Numbered from the stretch's first letter, positions 4,935 through 13,262 are shown. The stretch is DNA of 16,112 nt from Actinomycetes bacterium (GCA_023438885.1 JAEXPS010000044.1:1-16112), one strand, 5' to 3'. Made by a program: numbers and translations. Notes: generated by a model from the sequence alone, not told the origin.

Positions 4935-6977
4935 GTGGCCATGGCAGCGGACGGCGGGGCGGGCATCGCGTTCGGGGGTGACTACAACCCCGAGCAGTGG
5001 CCGCGCGACGTGTGGGACCAGGACGTGGACCTCATGCGCCAGGCCGGCGTGACGTTCGTCAGCGTCGGCATCTTCGCCTGGGCGCTGCTCGAGCCTCGCG
5101 AGGGCCAGTTCGACTTCGCCTGGCTCGACGACCTGCTGGACCTGCTGCACGCCGCCGGCATCGCCGTCGACCTGGCCACGCCCACCGCCTCGCCGCCGGC
5201 CTGGTTCTTCGCCGCGCACCCGGAGGCGCGCGTCGTGACGCGCGAGGGCGTGGTGCTGGGGTTCGGCTCACGGGGCATGGCCTCGCCGAGCTCGCCCGCC
5301 TACCGCCAGGCCTCGGTGCGCATCGCCACGCAGCTCGCGCGCCGGTACGCCCACCACCCCGCCGTGGTGATGTGGCACGTCCACAACGAGTACGGCGCGC
5401 CGGTGGGCGAGGACTACTCGCCGGCCGCCGTGGCCGCCTTCCGCGACTGGCTGAAGGTGCGGTACGGGACGCTCGACGCCCTCAACGACGCCTGGGGCAC
5501 CACCTTCTGGGGGCAGCGCTACGGCGAGTGGGAGCACGTCGGCGTCCCGGCGGCGACGCCGAGCGTCGCGAACCCCGCCCAGCGGCTGGACTTCGCCCGG
5601 TTCACCGACCATCAGCTGCGCGCGTGCTACCTCGCCGAGCGTGACGCCATCCGCGCCCACGCGTCGCAGCCGATCACCACCAACTTCATGGCCGCCGAGT
5701 GCCCCACCACGGACCTGTGGGCGTGGGCGCGCGAGGTCGACGTCGTCTCGAACGACCACTACCTCACCGCGGCGGACGAGCGCGGCTTCGTCGGCCTGGC
5801 GATGGCCGCCGACCTGACGCGCTCGGTGGCGGGCGGTGCCCCGTGGGTGCTCATGGAGCACTCGCCCTCCGCGGTGAACTGGCAGCCGCGCAACGTCGCC
5901 AAGCGCCCGGGGGAGATGGCCCGCAACTCGCTGGTGCACCTGGGCCGTGGCGCGGACACCATCGGGTTCTTCCAGTGGCGGGCCTCCCGCACCGGCGCGG
6001 AGAAGTTCCACTCGGCGATGCTGCCGCACGGCGGCACGGCCACCCGCGGCTGGCGGGAGGTGGTGGACCTCGGGGCGAAGATCGGCCGGCTCGGCGAGGT
6101 CGCCGGCTCGCGGGTGAGGGCGCGGGTGGCCCTGCTGTGGGACCAGGAGTCGTTCTGGGCCCAGGACCTCGAGTGGCGCCCCAGCGTGGACGCCCGGCAC
6201 GACGAGCGCATGCGCGCCTACTACGAGCGCTGCTGGCGCGACGGCGTCACCGTGGACTTCGCCCACCCCGCGGCGGACCTGGCTGCGTACCGGTTGGTGA
6301 TCGCGCCCTCGTCGTACCTGCTCACCGCCGCCGCCGCGGAGAACCTGACGCGCTACGTCGCCGGTGGCGGCACGCTGCTGGTCTCGTTCTTCTCCGGGAT
6401 CGTCGACGAGCACGACGCGGTGCACCCGGGCGGCTTCGGTGCCGTGCTCCGCGACGTGCTGGGGCTGACGGTCGAGGAGTTCCTGCCGCTGCGGGCCGGC
6501 GAGCAGGTGCGGGTGGCGTGGGAGCACGACGAGCCCGCCGAGCTGGTGTCCGGGCGCTGGGCGGATGCGCTGGCGCTCGCCGGCGCCGTGCCGATGGCCC
6601 GCTACCTCGACGGCCCGGCGGCCGGTGGCCCGGCGATCACGCGGCACGCCCATGGCGACGGTGTCGCCTGGTACGTCTCGACGGCGCTGGGCATCGACGC
6701 GCTCGCTCCGGTCCTGGCGGCCGTGTACCGGGATGCCGGCGTGGTGGTGCCGGACCTCCCCGAGGACGTCGAGGTCGTGGTGCGCCACGGTCGACAGGCG
6801 GACTTCGTCGTCGCGGTCAACCATGGGGTCAACGACGTCGAGCTCCAGGGTCACGACGGCGTCGAGCTGCTCACCGGCGAGCGGGTCACGGGGGTTGTCC
6901 ACCTCGTGCCGGGAGGGGCAGCCGTTGTGCGCGTGCCCACGTCGTCACGGACCGGCGGAGGTGATGAGAGCCCGTAG
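4935..6977 (+). CDS. GH42 beta-galactosidase (intracellular)
   Basis: This 680-residue enzyme has the three-part GH42 layout. A catalytic (beta/alpha)8 barrel spans about 10-390, followed by a middle trimerisation domain (about 395-610) and a small C-terminal beta domain (about 620-675). The start of the barrel is typical (FGGDYNPEQWP). The acid/base is E152 in WHVHNEYG and the nucleophile is E308 in VLMEHSPS. There is no signal peptide, so it should act in the cytoplasm on imported beta-1,4-galacto-oligosaccharides and release galactose. The cysteine cluster that binds zinc in some GH42 enzymes is absent near the acid/base loop. GTG 4935 is preferred because GGAG at 4921-4924 lies 10 nt upstream; ATG 4941 is the alternative. 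It is the first gene of the rightward galactan operon, and 84 nt separate it from the binding-protein gene. In Bacillus and Geobacillus its counterpart is called GanA or GanB, depending on the genus. Confidence 0.95.
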   Translation: MAMAADGGAGIAFGGDYNPEQWPRDVWDQDVDLMRQAGVTFVSVGIFAWALLEPREGQFDFAWLDDLLDLLHAAGIAVDLATPTASPPAWFFAAHPEARVVTREGVVLGFGSRGMASPSSPAYRQASVRIATQLARRYAHHPAVVMWHVHNEYGAPVGEDYSPAAVAAFRDWLKVRYGTLDALNDAWGTTFWGQRYGEWEHVGVPAATPSVANPAQRLDFARFTDHQLRACYLAERDAIRAHASQPITTNFMAAECPTTDLWAWAREVDVVSNDHYLTAADERGFVGLAMAADLTRSVAGGAPWVLMEHSPSAVNWQPRNVAKRPGEMARNSLVHLGRGADTIGFFQWRASRTGAEKFHSAMLPHGGTATRGWREVVDLGAKIGRLGEVAGSRVRARVALLWDQESFWAQDLEWRPSVDARHDERMRAYYERCWRDGVTVDFAHPAADLAAYRLVIAPSSYLLTAAAAENLTRYVAGGGTLLVSFFSGIVDEHDAVHPGGFGAVLRDVLGLTVEEFLPLRAGEQVRVAWEHDEPAELVSGRWADALALAGAVPMARYLDGPAAGGPAITRHAHGDGVAWYVSTALGIDALAPVLAAVYRDAGVVVPDLPEDVEVVVRHGRQADFVVAVNHGVNDVELQGHDGVELLTGERVTGVVHLVPGGAAVVRVPTSSRTGGGDESP

Positions 6978-7012
6978 ATCCACGGACGAGACGACCCACT
7001 GTCGCGGCGCGG

Positions 7013-7029
7013 CGACCCCACCAGGGTCG
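7013..7029. other. Small intergenic hairpin before the binding-protein gene
   Basis: CGACCC (7013-7018) and GGGTCG (7024-7029) form a 6-bp stem with a CACCA loop, midway in the 84-nt gap between the GH42 and binding-protein genes. No U-tract follows. It could be an mRNA processing or stability element, or chance. Confidence 0.25.
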
Positions 7030-7061
7030 GAGCGCGGCGGCCCGTTTCCGGAAGGACAGCC

Positions 7062-8315
7062 ATGCGCAAGACACCATGGGTCGCAGCACTTGCGACCGTC
7101 GCCCTCCTCGCGGCGTGCAGCAGCGGCGGCGGCGACACCGACGAGACGACACCATCGGCGCAGGAGACCACCGGCGCCCCGTCCAGCGACGTCACGCTGA
7201 CCGTGTGGGTGGACGCGAACCGCAAGCCCGCCGTGGCCGCCGCCGCCGAGGCGTTCGAGTCGGAGACCGGCGTCAAGGTCGAGCTGGTCGAGAAGAACTT
7301 CGAGGACATCCGCACCGACTTCCTGGCCCAGGTGCCGACGGGCGAGGGCCCGGACATCACGGTCGGCGCGCACGACTGGCTGGGCGCCCTCATCGTCAAC
7401 GGCGTGGTCGACTCGATCGACCTGGGCGACACGGCGAGCAACTTCGAGCCGGTGTCCGTGCAGGCCTTCACCTACGACGGTCAGCTGTACGGCCTGCCGT
7501 ACGCGTTCGAGTGCGTCGCGCTGGTGCGCAACACCGACCTGGACCCGGACCCCGCGCCGGCGACCTTCGAGGAGCTGATCGCCAAGGGCCGCACGCTCGG
7601 CACCAAGCTGCCGTTCGTCATCAACACCAACGGCACCACCGGTGACGGGTACACGTACTACCCGCTGCAGACGTCCTTCGGGGCGCCGGTGTTCGTGCAG
7701 GCCGAGGACGGCTCGTACACCAACGAGATCGGCATGGGCGGCCCCGAGGGCTTCGCCTTCGCCGACTGGCTCGGCAGCCACGGCATGGCCGGCGACGGCC
7801 TGTTCAGCACCGACTGGACGTACGACATCGCCAACCAGGAGTTCGCGGACGGCAACGCGCCGTACACGATCGCCGGCCCGTGGGCGATCTCCACGTTCAC
7901 CGACGCCGGGATCAACGTCGCGGTCGACCCGGTGCCGTCCGCCGGTGGCAAGCCCGCGCAGCCGTTCGTCGGCGTCCAGGGCTTCTACATCTCCTCGCAG
8001 AGCAAGAACGCGCTGGTGGCCCAGGACTTCCTGGTCAACTACATCGCGACGCCGGAGGCGATGATGGCGCTCTACGAGGCCGACCCACGCATCCCGGCGT
8101 ACACCTCGGTGGCCGAAGAGGTCGCGTCCGACCCGGTGACCGCCGGGTTCCTCGCCGCCTCCAAGACCGGCGTCCCGATGCCGTCCATCCCCGAGATGGG
8201 GTCGGTGTGGGACCACTGGAACGCCGCCCAGTCGTCGATCATCCAGGGCACGGCCGCTCCCGCGGACGCCTGGAACAAGATGCTGACCGACCTGCAGGCG
8301 ACGCTCGCCGGCTGA
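7062..8315 (+). CDS. Lipoprotein sugar-binding protein of a MalE-type ABC transporter (probable galacto-oligosaccharide)
   Basis: This 417-residue protein is the extracellular solute-binding component of a carbohydrate ABC importer. A lipoprotein signal ends in the lipobox LAAC with C19 as the lipidated cysteine, followed by a Ser/Gly/Thr-rich linker to about residue 42. The mature domain starts TLTVWVDANRKPAV and shows MalE-like segments: ITVGAHDWLG, LYGLPYAFE, NTNGTTGDGYTYYPLQT and APYTIAGPWAISTF. The start is ATG 7062 with GAAGGA at 7051-7056. It lies between the GH42 enzyme and two MalF/MalG-like permease genes. The closest named relatives by sequence style are maltose/maltodextrin binding proteins. 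The GH42 and GH53 neighbours make beta-1,4-galacto-oligosaccharide the more likely ligand, as for GanS/GanE. This substrate call is inference from context. Confidence 0.93.
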   Translation: MRKTPWVAALATVALLAACSSGGGDTDETTPSAQETTGAPSSDVTLTVWVDANRKPAVAAAAEAFESETGVKVELVEKNFEDIRTDFLAQVPTGEGPDITVGAHDWLGALIVNGVVDSIDLGDTASNFEPVSVQAFTYDGQLYGLPYAFECVALVRNTDLDPDPAPATFEELIAKGRTLGTKLPFVINTNGTTGDGYTYYPLQTSFGAPVFVQAEDGSYTNEIGMGGPEGFAFADWLGSHGMAGDGLFSTDWTYDIANQEFADGNAPYTIAGPWAISTFTDAGINVAVDPVPSAGGKPAQPFVGVQGFYISSQSKNALVAQDFLVNYIATPEAMMALYEADPRIPAYTSVAEEVASDPVTAGFLAASKTGVPMPSIPEMGSVWDHWNAAQSSIIQGTAAPADAWNKMLTDLQATLAG

Positions 8316-8328
8316 CGCTCCGCCGCCA

Positions 8329-8352
8329 GCGGCGGGGTACCCGCCCCGCCGC
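8329..8352. other. Strong GC hairpin between binding-protein and permease genes
   Basis: GCGGCGGGG (8329-8337) pairs perfectly with CCCCGCCGC (8344-8352) across a 6-nt loop, TACCCG. The hairpin starts 13 nt after the binding-protein stop and ends 43 nt before the next start codon. No U-tract follows. In malE-malF-type operons such stem-loops protect the upstream binding-protein mRNA and reduce downstream permease expression; that role is likely here. Confidence 0.55.
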
Positions 8353-8395
8353 CGGCGGATCCATCCGCTTGTCCAGTCCCAGCACCGGAGGGCCG

Positions 8396-10021
8396 ATGCC
8401 CGTACAGAAGTCCGTCGACGCGGACGCGACCGACGAGGCGGTGGTCCGCCGCGAGTCCCACGCCCGGCGCTGGGACGGCTCGGGTTCGGGCTTCGTGGCC
8501 AAACTCGTGCTCATGGCGGCCGTCAACGCCCTCGGCGTGGCGATCGCGCTGGCCGCCGCGGCGCAGCGCTCGTGGGGGTTCGCCGTCGGGTCGGCGATCC
8601 TGGTGCTGCTCGCGGACTGGGTGTACTTCAGCAAGCGGGCGCTGCCGCTGAAGTACCTGTTCCCCGGCCTGGTGTTCCTCTTCGTCTTCCAGCTGTTCAC
8701 CATGGGCTACACGGCCTACGTGGCGACCACGAACTACGGGACCGGCCACAACGGCAGCAAGCAGCAGGCCGTGGACGCGCTGCTGATCCAGAACGAGAAG
8801 CGGGTCGAGGGCGCCGAGACGTACCCGCTGACGATCCTGCGCCACGACGGCGACCTCGGGTTCGCGATCATCGACGGCGACACGGTGCGCGTCGGCACGG
8901 CCGACGAGCCACTGGCCGATGCTCCGGACGCGCAGGTCGAGGGCCGCACCGTCACGTCGGTGCCGGGCTGGGAGGTGGTGCCCCGGGCCGCCGTGCTCTC
9001 GGACCAGTCGCTGCAGCAGCAGGTCCTCGCGCTGCGCGTGCCGGTGTCCGACGACGCCGAGGACGGGTCGATCCGCACCCGCGAGGGCACCACGGGTTCG
9101 ACCTACCGCTCGGTGCTGGAGTGGGACCCGGACTCCGACACCATGACCAACACCGAGACCGGCGTGGTCTACGCCGCGAACGGCACCACCGGCTTCTTCA
9201 CCGCACCCGACGGCAGCACCCTGCCCGTCGGGTGGGTGGTGAACATCGGCGGCGACAACTTCGTGCGGCTGTTCACCGAGAACGACTACTCGCGGCCGTT
9301 CCTGCGGATCACCGCGTGGACCTTCGCGTTCGCAACCCTCACCGTGCTGTCGAGCTTCCTGCTGGGGCTGCTGCTGGCGCTGGTGTTCAACGACGCACGC
9401 GTGCGCGGCCGGCGGGTGTGGCGCACCCTGTTCATCCTCCCGTACGCGTTCCCGGCGTTCCTGTCCGCGCTTCTGTGGCGGGGCATGCTCAACCCGAACC
9501 CGGACTACGGGATCATCAACCAGGTCTTCTTCTTCGGCGCCCGCATCGAGTGGCTCACCGACCCCTGGCTCGCCAAGCTGTCGATCCTCGGCGTCAACCT
9601 GTGGCTGAGCTTCCCGTACTGGTTCCTGGTCTGCACCGGCGCGCTCCAGTCCGTGCCCGAGGACCTCGTCGAGGCCGCCCGCATCGACGGCGCCGGCCGG
9701 TTCCGCACGTGGCGGTCGGTGACCCTGCCGCTGCTGCTGGTCTCGACGGCGCCGCTGCTCATCGCGTCCTTCGCGTTCAACTTCAACAACTTCGCGCTGG
9801 TCTACATGCTGACCAGCGGCGACCCGAGGTTCACCGACACCTCGGCGGCGCTGGGCCACACGGACATCCTCATCACGATGATCTACGAGGTCTCCGGGGT
9901 GGCCGGCGGCAAGGCTGACTACGGCCTGGCCAGCGCCCTGTCGATCCTCGTGTTCGTCGTCGTCGGCGCGATCTCCGCCCTGGCCTTCCGCCAGACCCGC
10001 AAGCTGGAGGAGGTGCTGTGA
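8396..10021 (+). CDS. MalF-like ABC sugar permease with large extracytoplasmic loop
   Basis: This 541-residue inner-membrane permease matches the MalF/GanP layout. Three N-terminal membrane segments (about 34-56, 60-78 and 87-110) are followed by an extracytoplasmic loop of about 190 residues (about 111-303). Five more segments lie near 304-331, 343-364, 395-417, 445-471 and 511-531. The loop corresponds in place and size to the P2 loop of MalF, which contacts the binding protein. The EAA coupling motif is at 422-446 (EDLVEAARIDGAGRF, ending in TLPLL). The start is ATG 8396 with GGAGGG at 8387-8392, slightly close. It overlaps the next permease gene by one base (TGATG), so the pair should be translationally coupled. 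It probably imports galacto-oligosaccharides together with the upstream lipoprotein. No ATPase gene is adjacent. Confidence 0.93.
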   Translation: MPVQKSVDADATDEAVVRRESHARRWDGSGSGFVAKLVLMAAVNALGVAIALAAAAQRSWGFAVGSAILVLLADWVYFSKRALPLKYLFPGLVFLFVFQLFTMGYTAYVATTNYGTGHNGSKQQAVDALLIQNEKRVEGAETYPLTILRHDGDLGFAIIDGDTVRVGTADEPLADAPDAQVEGRTVTSVPGWEVVPRAAVLSDQSLQQQVLALRVPVSDDAEDGSIRTREGTTGSTYRSVLEWDPDSDTMTNTETGVVYAANGTTGFFTAPDGSTLPVGWVVNIGGDNFVRLFTENDYSRPFLRITAWTFAFATLTVLSSFLLGLLLALVFNDARVRGRRVWRTLFILPYAFPAFLSALLWRGMLNPNPDYGIINQVFFFGARIEWLTDPWLAKLSILGVNLWLSFPYWFLVCTGALQSVPEDLVEAARIDGAGRFRTWRSVTLPLLLVSTAPLLIASFAFNFNNFALVYMLTSGDPRFTDTSAALGHTDILITMIYEVSGVAGGKADYGLASALSILVFVVVGAISALAFRQTRKLEEVL

Positions 10022-10929
10022 TGGCGGCTACACAGGCCCAGGCGACCCGTGCCGCGGCTCCGCCCGAGCGCCGCACGGCGGCGCGGCGACGGCGCTGGTG
10101 GAAGGAGGTCGGCTGGAAGTACCCGTTCGCGGTGCTCGTGGTGTTCTACGCCGCCTTCCCGCTGGCCTACGTGCTCTCGGCGGCCTTCGCGGCGAGCGGC
10201 ACCCTGACCGGCTCGACGGAGCTGTTCCGGAGCTTCTCGCTGGCGAACTTCGAGGCGTTGACCGGGACCCGGTTCTGGCAGTGGGCGAGCAACAGCTTCA
10301 CGGTGGCGATCGCCACCGCGGTGGGCTCGGTGCTCATCGGCGCGGCCGCGGCCTACGCGTTCTCCCGGTTCCGGTTCCGGGGCCGGCGCGCCAGCCTGAC
10401 CAGCCTGCTGATCGTGCAGATGTTCCCGCAGATGCTCGCCTTCGTCGCGATCTTCCTGCTGCTGCTCGCCCTCGGGCGGGTGGTCCCCGTACTGGGCATC
10501 AACTCCAAGCTCAGCCTGATCTGCGTCTACCTGGGTGCCGCCCTCGGCAGCAACACCTTCCTGATGTACGGCTTCTTCAACAGCGTGCCGCGAGAGATCG
10601 ACGAGGCGGCGAAGATCGACGGAGCCACGCACGCTCAGATCTACTGGTCGATCGTGCTGCGGCTCGTGACGCCGATCCTCGCCGTCGTCGGGCTGCTGAG
10701 CTTCATCGCGACCTTCGCCGAGTTCATCCTCGCCCGCGTGATCCTCACCACCGAGAACAACTGGACGCTGGCCGTCGGCATGTACGCCTGGGTCTCCGAC
10801 CAGCTGAACGCGAACTGGGGGCTGTTCGCCGCCGGCGCGGTGATCTCCGCGGCGCCGATCCTCGCCCTGTTCCTGGCCCTGCAGAAGTACATCGTCGGCG
10901 GGCTGACCGCCGGCTCCGTCAAGGGATGA
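10021..10929 (+). CDS. MalG-like ABC sugar permease
   Basis: This 302-residue permease has six predicted membrane segments, near 35-57, 93-115, 126-150, 165-185, 212-240 and 268-292. Its N-terminus is rich in Arg. The EAA motif is visible at 191-219 (REIDEAAKIDGATHAQ), which docks the ATPase. It pairs with the MalF-like subunit to form the channel. ATG 10021 overlaps the previous stop in TGATG and has GGAGGAGG at 10006-10013, 7 nt upstream. A GTG at 10018 would add one residue and sit too close to the ribosome site. The galactanase gene starts 35 nt downstream, in the same operon. An ATPase of the multi-sugar type (MsiK/MsmX) must come from another locus. Confidence 0.93.
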   Translation: MAATQAQATRAAAPPERRTAARRRRWWKEVGWKYPFAVLVVFYAAFPLAYVLSAAFAASGTLTGSTELFRSFSLANFEALTGTRFWQWASNSFTVAIATAVGSVLIGAAAAYAFSRFRFRGRRASLTSLLIVQMFPQMLAFVAIFLLLLALGRVVPVLGINSKLSLICVYLGAALGSNTFLMYGFFNSVPREIDEAAKIDGATHAQIYWSIVLRLVTPILAVVGLLSFIATFAEFILARVILTTENNWTLAVGMYAWVSDQLNANWGLFAAGAVISAAPILALFLALQKYIVGGLTAGSVKG

Positions 10930-10964
10930 CCTCACGGCCGGGCAACGGCCCGAAGGAGCTCACC

Positions 10965-13262
10965 ATGCGTCATCGCCCCGCGGCCGGCCTCGCCGCCCTC
11001 GCCTCCGTGTCCCTGGCCGCGGCCGCGCTGCTCGGCGCCGCCCCGGCGATCGCGGCCGACACCCCGGTCGACGCCGGCATCTTCGTCACCAAGGTCGAGG
11101 GGCTGGCCGACGACTTCGCGCTCGGCGTCGACGTCTCGTCCGTGCTCTCGCTGGAAGCCAGTGGCGTCGTGTTCCGGGACACCTCGGGTGCGCCCGCGGA
11201 CCTGTTCGCCGTGCTGGCCTCCGCCGGCGTGACCGACGTGCGGGTGCGGGTGTGGAACGACCCGTACGACGCACAGGGCCATGGCTACGGCGGCGGCACC
11301 GTCGACGTGCCCCGCGCGGTGGCGATCGGCCAGCGTGCGACCGCGGCGGGCCTGCGGGTCACGGTCGACTTCCACTACTCGGACTTCTGGGCCGATCCCG
11401 GCAAGCAGGTGGCGCCCAAGGCCTGGGCCGGGCTGGACACGGCACAGAAGGCGACGGCGCTCGGCGACTTCACGCGCGACGCCCTCACGGCGTTCGCGGA
11501 CGCCGGTGTCGACGTGGCCATGGTCCAGGTGGGCAACGAGACCAACGGCGCGATGGCGGGAGTCGGCGACCTGCCCGGCCGCCTCGCGCTCTACTCCGCC
11601 GGCAGCGCAGCCGTGCGTGAGGTGTTCCCGGCCGCCCTCGTCGTGCTGCACTTCACCAACCCGTCCAGCGCCGACGAGCTGCTGAAGAAGGCGGCCGAGG
11701 TCGCGGGGGTCGACTACGACGTGTTCGCCTCGTCGTACTACCCGTACTGGCACGGGACGCTGGCCAACCTGACCGCGCAGCTGTCGGCGATCGCCACCAC
11801 CTACGGCAAGAAGGTGATGGTCGCCGAGACCGGGTACCCGTACACGCTCGAGGACGGCGACGGGCACCAGAACTCCGTCAACGCCGGTAGCGGCGCCGAC
11901 CTGACGTACCCCGTGAGCGTCCAGGGCCAGGCGACGGCGATCCGCGACGTGATCGCTGCCGTGGCGAGCGTGGGCCCGGCGGGTGTGGGTGCGTTCGTGT
12001 GGGAGCCCGCATGGCTGCCGGTGGGCCCGCCGAGCGCGTGGGAGCAGAACCGCGTGCTCTGGGAGCGTGACGGCTCCGGCTGGGCGACGAGCTACGCCGG
12101 CGAGTATCAGGCGGACGCGGCACAGTGGTGGGGCGGCTCGTCGTGGGACAACCAGGCGCTCTTCGACTTCACCGGCCACCCGTTGGAGTCGCTCCAGGTG
12201 TTCCGGTACGTGCGCACCGGCGCGGTGGCGCCGCTCGAGGTCACTGGGGTGGAGCACCCCGCCGTCACCGTCCCGGCCGGGGAGCCCGTGGTGCTGCCCG
12301 CCACCGTGCGGGTGGACTACAACGACGGCTCGCACGTGGACGACCCGGTGACGTGGAGCGAGGCCGTGTCCTGGATCCGCGGGCCAGGCGAGTACACCGT
12401 CAGCGGCATGACGGCCGGTGGCCTCGACACCACCGCCACGGTGGCGGTGCAGCCGGTCAACTACCTGGTGAACCCCGGCTTCGAGGCGGCGGATGCCGCT
12501 CCCTGGGTCATCACCGGAACTGGCGCGAGCGTGCAGACCACCGCCGACTCGGCGGAGGGCGCCCGATCGGTGGGCTTCTGGGACGGGTCGGCCTACACGT
12601 TCACGGTGAGCCAGCAGCTGACCGGCGTTCCGGCCGGCGCCTACACGCTCTCCGCGACCACGCAGGGCGGCGCGAGCCCGGCGGGAGACGTCCGGACGCT
12701 GGGCGCAGTGACGTCGGTGGGGACGTTCGCCGGCGCACTGGAGCTCGACGGCTGGCGCACGTGGCACACCACGGTGGTGGACCCCGTGGTGGTGGGCGAC
12801 GACGGCGCCGTCACGGTGAGCGCCTCGTTCACGCTGAGCGCCGGTGCGTGGGGCACGTTCGACGACGTGGTGCTGACGCCCGCGGTCTCGTCGGGCACCG
12901 ACACCTCCGACCTCGACGTCGCCCTCGCGGTGGCGTCCGGCGTGGACCGGACGGAGTGGAGCGACGCCTCGCTGGCGGAGCTCGACCTCGCGGTGGAGAT
13001 CGGCACGGTGGTGCTGGCGGGCAGCCGTGCGACGCAGGCGGACGTCGACGCCGCGACCGACCTGATCACCGACGCGCTCGCCGGCCTCGTCGCGCGGGTG
13101 CAGAACCCGGGCCACAACCCCGACCAGAACCCGGGCCACAACCCCGACGTCAACCCCGGCACGAACAAGGACGCCAACCCCGGCCACAACCGGGACGTCA
13201 ACCCCGGCCACGTGGGTGACCAGAACCCGGGTCACCACCGCGGGAGCGTGCGCGCCTGGTGA
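10965..13262 (+). CDS. Secreted GH53 endo-beta-1,4-galactanase with accessory domains and repeat tail
   Basis: This 765-residue protein should hydrolyse beta-1,4-galactan (type I arabinogalactan side chains) outside the cell. A signal peptide spans about 1-31 (ends APAIAA). The GH53 catalytic domain is at about 52-420, with acid/base E192 in VGNETNG and nucleophile E288 in VAETGYPY. The RVRVWNDPY and FHYSDFWADPGKQ segments are classic for the family. It is followed by a Big_4-type Ig-like domain (about 425-497), then a beta-sandwich beginning NYLVNPGFE (about 499-640) that looks like a carbohydrate-binding module. CBM61, known beside GH53 in other bacteria, is a candidate. A helical FIVAR-like domain (about 647-711) follows, then six octapeptide repeats (713-760) and SVRAW. 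There is no LPXTG signal or C-terminal membrane segment. ATG 10965 has GAAGGAG at 10952-10958. As last gene of the operon it supplies substrate for the transporter and GH42. Catalytic assignment is firm; the accessory-domain names are less so. Confidence 0.94.
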   Translation: MRHRPAAGLAALASVSLAAAALLGAAPAIAADTPVDAGIFVTKVEGLADDFALGVDVSSVLSLEASGVVFRDTSGAPADLFAVLASAGVTDVRVRVWNDPYDAQGHGYGGGTVDVPRAVAIGQRATAAGLRVTVDFHYSDFWADPGKQVAPKAWAGLDTAQKATALGDFTRDALTAFADAGVDVAMVQVGNETNGAMAGVGDLPGRLALYSAGSAAVREVFPAALVVLHFTNPSSADELLKKAAEVAGVDYDVFASSYYPYWHGTLANLTAQLSAIATTYGKKVMVAETGYPYTLEDGDGHQNSVNAGSGADLTYPVSVQGQATAIRDVIAAVASVGPAGVGAFVWEPAWLPVGPPSAWEQNRVLWERDGSGWATSYAGEYQADAAQWWGGSSWDNQALFDFTGHPLESLQVFRYVRTGAVAPLEVTGVEHPAVTVPAGEPVVLPATVRVDYNDGSHVDDPVTWSEAVSWIRGPGEYTVSGMTAGGLDTTATVAVQPVNYLVNPGFEAADAAPWVITGTGASVQTTADSAEGARSVGFWDGSAYTFTVSQQLTGVPAGAYTLSATTQGGASPAGDVRTLGAVTSVGTFAGALELDGWRTWHTTVVDPVVVGDDGAVTVSASFTLSAGAWGTFDDVVLTPAVSSGTDTSDLDVALAVASGVDRTEWSDASLAELDLAVEIGTVVLAGSRATQADVDAATDLITDALAGLVARVQNPGHNPDQNPGHNPDVNPGTNKDANPGHNRDVNPGHVGDQNPGHHRGSVRAW
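13101..13244 (+). repeat. Six tandem 24-bp units coding an octapeptide repeat
   Basis: Six 24-bp units encode residues 713-760 of the galactanase: QNPGHNPD, QNPGHNPD, VNPGTNKD, ANPGHNRD, VNPGHVGD, QNPGHHRG. NPG is invariant, His follows in five of six units and Asp closes five of six. Units 1 and 2 are identical over all 24 bases, suggesting recent duplication. The others diverge at base and residue level but keep the pattern, suggesting selection on the peptide. Confidence 0.9.

Noticed and set aside
7062..10929. Maltose/maltodextrin transporter annotation
   Set aside because: Sequence style is MalEFG-like, but no alpha-glucosidase or amylase gene is near. GH42 and GH53 in the same operon point to beta-galacto-oligosaccharides. 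I keep it only as an alternative.
13101..13244. CRISPR array or DNA-level regulatory repeat
   Set aside because: The 24-bp units are contiguous with no spacers, stay in frame and conserve the peptide better than the DNA, so this is a coding repeat.
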